From: Ophioceras dolichostomum
Taxonomy: Eukaryota > Ascomycota > Sordariomycetes > Magnaporthales > Ophioceraceae
Direction: 5' to 3'
Length of the DNA stretch: 56,633 nt
Assembly (NCBI GenBank): GCA_003049485.1
Contig: PYST01000259.1
Span: 1 to 56,633 of the forward strand
Part shown: positions 55,498-56,633 of the stretch, piece after piece
How positions within the stretch are numbered: the stretch's first letter is position 1
How the letters are laid out: each line of letters opens with the position of its first letter
The notes under the pieces: model-generated
Seen by the model: the letters and a program-made list of their open reading frames with translations, nothing else
Database searches by the model: none
Told to the model about the DNA's origin: nothing
Translations under genes and position numbers: made by a program

Positions 55498-56633
55498 CCT
55501 GCTATCTCTCTCCCTTTGTCATGAGCATCCACTAATTCACTGCACCTCCCCATTCTGCCTTTGCGTGCTCCCAGGATAGACGGACGGACGGACGGACAGG
55601 CAAGGTCCAGGTAGAATAGGGAGATATTACCAACTCATGGGATCAGTGTCCCGCTCAACTCAGTTGTCTTGATTCAATGTAAAATGCCAGCTTTTTCTTC
55701 TAGCCGGGCCTTTTGAGTAACAACAACTCCCTGTCTTATGCGATGAGAAGGTGATGTAGGGAAGAAAACAATATGAAAGACGACTGAAAACGCCAACTTG
55801 TTGGTGTACTTATGGCAGCGAAGGGGACTGTCCCCTCGAGCTAGGACTCACGCAGCCTGCCCCCCCTCCCCCACCCGCCAACACGAACGCAGCGGGGCAG
55901 ACCAAGAAATGTAGGGGGGCGGCAGGCAGGGTACCGCCGCGGTTTCAAAGCAGACCTGGTCTCTGTACGCATCCAGGAGAAGGGCGCAGAGTTTGCAGGG
56001 CTCCTGGGACTCGACGACTTGGTATATGTCAAGCGCATGTCGGAAGCCATGCACAAGCACATGAGGGAGGGGGGCCGGGGTCGCAGTTTGTATAATAACA
56101 CGCTTTCCTCAGTCAGGGCGGTGTCCGGCCCGGTGCCGTATCTTCTGTTCCAAACCAACGATGCGGACCCAGTTCTGATCATCGCTGTACTTGGTGGTGC
56201 CATTCTCAGCGAGATTGTCAAGCTTCATTAACAAAGGATTGGCGGACAGAGACGCGGCATATGTGACAATATGTAGTCGATAAGCCAAAGGTTAATACCC
56301 TAGAGATCACGATGGAGGTAGCATATTAAATGTTCGGACAACAACCGTATCGATCTTGATTTAATACCTACCTGTAGAGCCAACTGCGGGAAGTGACGGT
56401 GGTTTCTCCAGGGCCCACGCAGCGCGGCTGCTCTGAGGCCAAGTTCAGACCCGGAGTGGGATGGGAGGTCAACAAGCGGCTGTTTGGATGGGCGCGCCGC
56501 TGACGGGGCACACTCATCAGGCAGGGCAAGTAAGGAAGCTATCGGGTAACGTGGCCACCCTAGAACCGGTGCAGCCCTAGAAACGGTGCATAGTCTGTGC
56601 GCCACATCAAAAATCAGGGGTCAATGCAAATGA
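55498..56633. other. ATM1 3' flank and window end
   Basis: Past ATM1 lies a GACGGACGGACGGACG microrepeat near 55579. The remainder, apart from the uncertain open stretch at 55844-56231, shows no gene. The last 400 bases hold an ACCTACCT element at 56366. Confidence 0.45.
55844..56231 (+). CDS. Possible 3' exon of an unrecognised gene
   Basis: One frame stays open for about 128 codons and ends at TAA 56229-56231. It reads like a folded protein (FKADLVSVRIQEKGAEFAG, then VYVKRMSEAMHKHM, then VLIIAVLGGAILSEIVKLH) but has no upstream ATG before a TAG. An acceptor-like CACGCAG at 55850 could begin it. The opposite strand is open too, so this may be chance or a relic. No family recognised. Confidence 0.3.

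Noticed and set aside
1..56633. CRISPR arrays, bacterial operons, LTR or terminal-inverted-repeat transposons
   Set aside because: No regularly spaced repeats, Shine-Dalgarno spaced gene chains, long terminal repeats or transposase/reverse transcriptase motifs were seen; not exhaustive without a search.

Overview
The window reads as nuclear DNA of a filamentous ascomycete (Pezizomycotina, probably a Sordariomycete). Genes are moderately GC-rich. Introns are short (66-173 bp) with GTAAGT-like donors and CTRAY-type branch sites. Protein families seen almost only in such fungi recur: HET-domain proteins, a NACHT/STAND protein, a long CorA-like protein, small secreted cysteine proteins and AIM24. 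Two tRNA genes (His-GUG; Thr-AGU with an 11-nt intron) were folded by eye. There are two sequence gaps: one N at 20586 and 19 N at 25711-25729.

Layout. 1-5500: a two-exon HET gene with predicted membrane helices (minus). 5.5-10.4 kb: a secreted alpha/beta hydrolase (minus), tRNA-His, and a kelch/propeller protein (minus). 11-15.5 kb: a Kid-like kinesin with a C-terminal helix-hairpin-helix (minus), divergent from AIM24 (plus). 17-21 kb: a monocarboxylate-type MFS transporter, tRNA-Thr, and an 87-residue secreted protein whose intron holds a 47-nt poly-C tract. 22-27.4 kb: an intact HET gene (minus) back-to-back with a broken HET gene (plus). 28.9-39 kb: a secreted Thr/Glu-rich protein, an ammonium transporter, a GFA/CENP-V-domain protein and an unrecognised protein with a possible zinc finger. 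40.9-51.3 kb: a broken NACHT-domain gene and a ten-exon CorA-like membrane protein with a 9-nt microexon, both on minus. 53-55.5 kb: the mitochondrial ABC transporter ATM1 (plus).

Two themes mix. Housekeeping genes (ATM1, AIM24, kinesin, ammonium transporter, tRNAs) alternate with fast-evolving self/non-self recognition genes (three HET, one NACHT), of which one HET and the NACHT gene are disrupted. The NACHT break includes a TAG in place of the Trp that normally precedes the P-loop, in the CpA-to-TpA context of repeat-induced point mutation. No CRISPR array, bacterial operon or intact transposon was seen. Exon coordinates come from reading splice sites and checking frame by hand; there is no transcript evidence.
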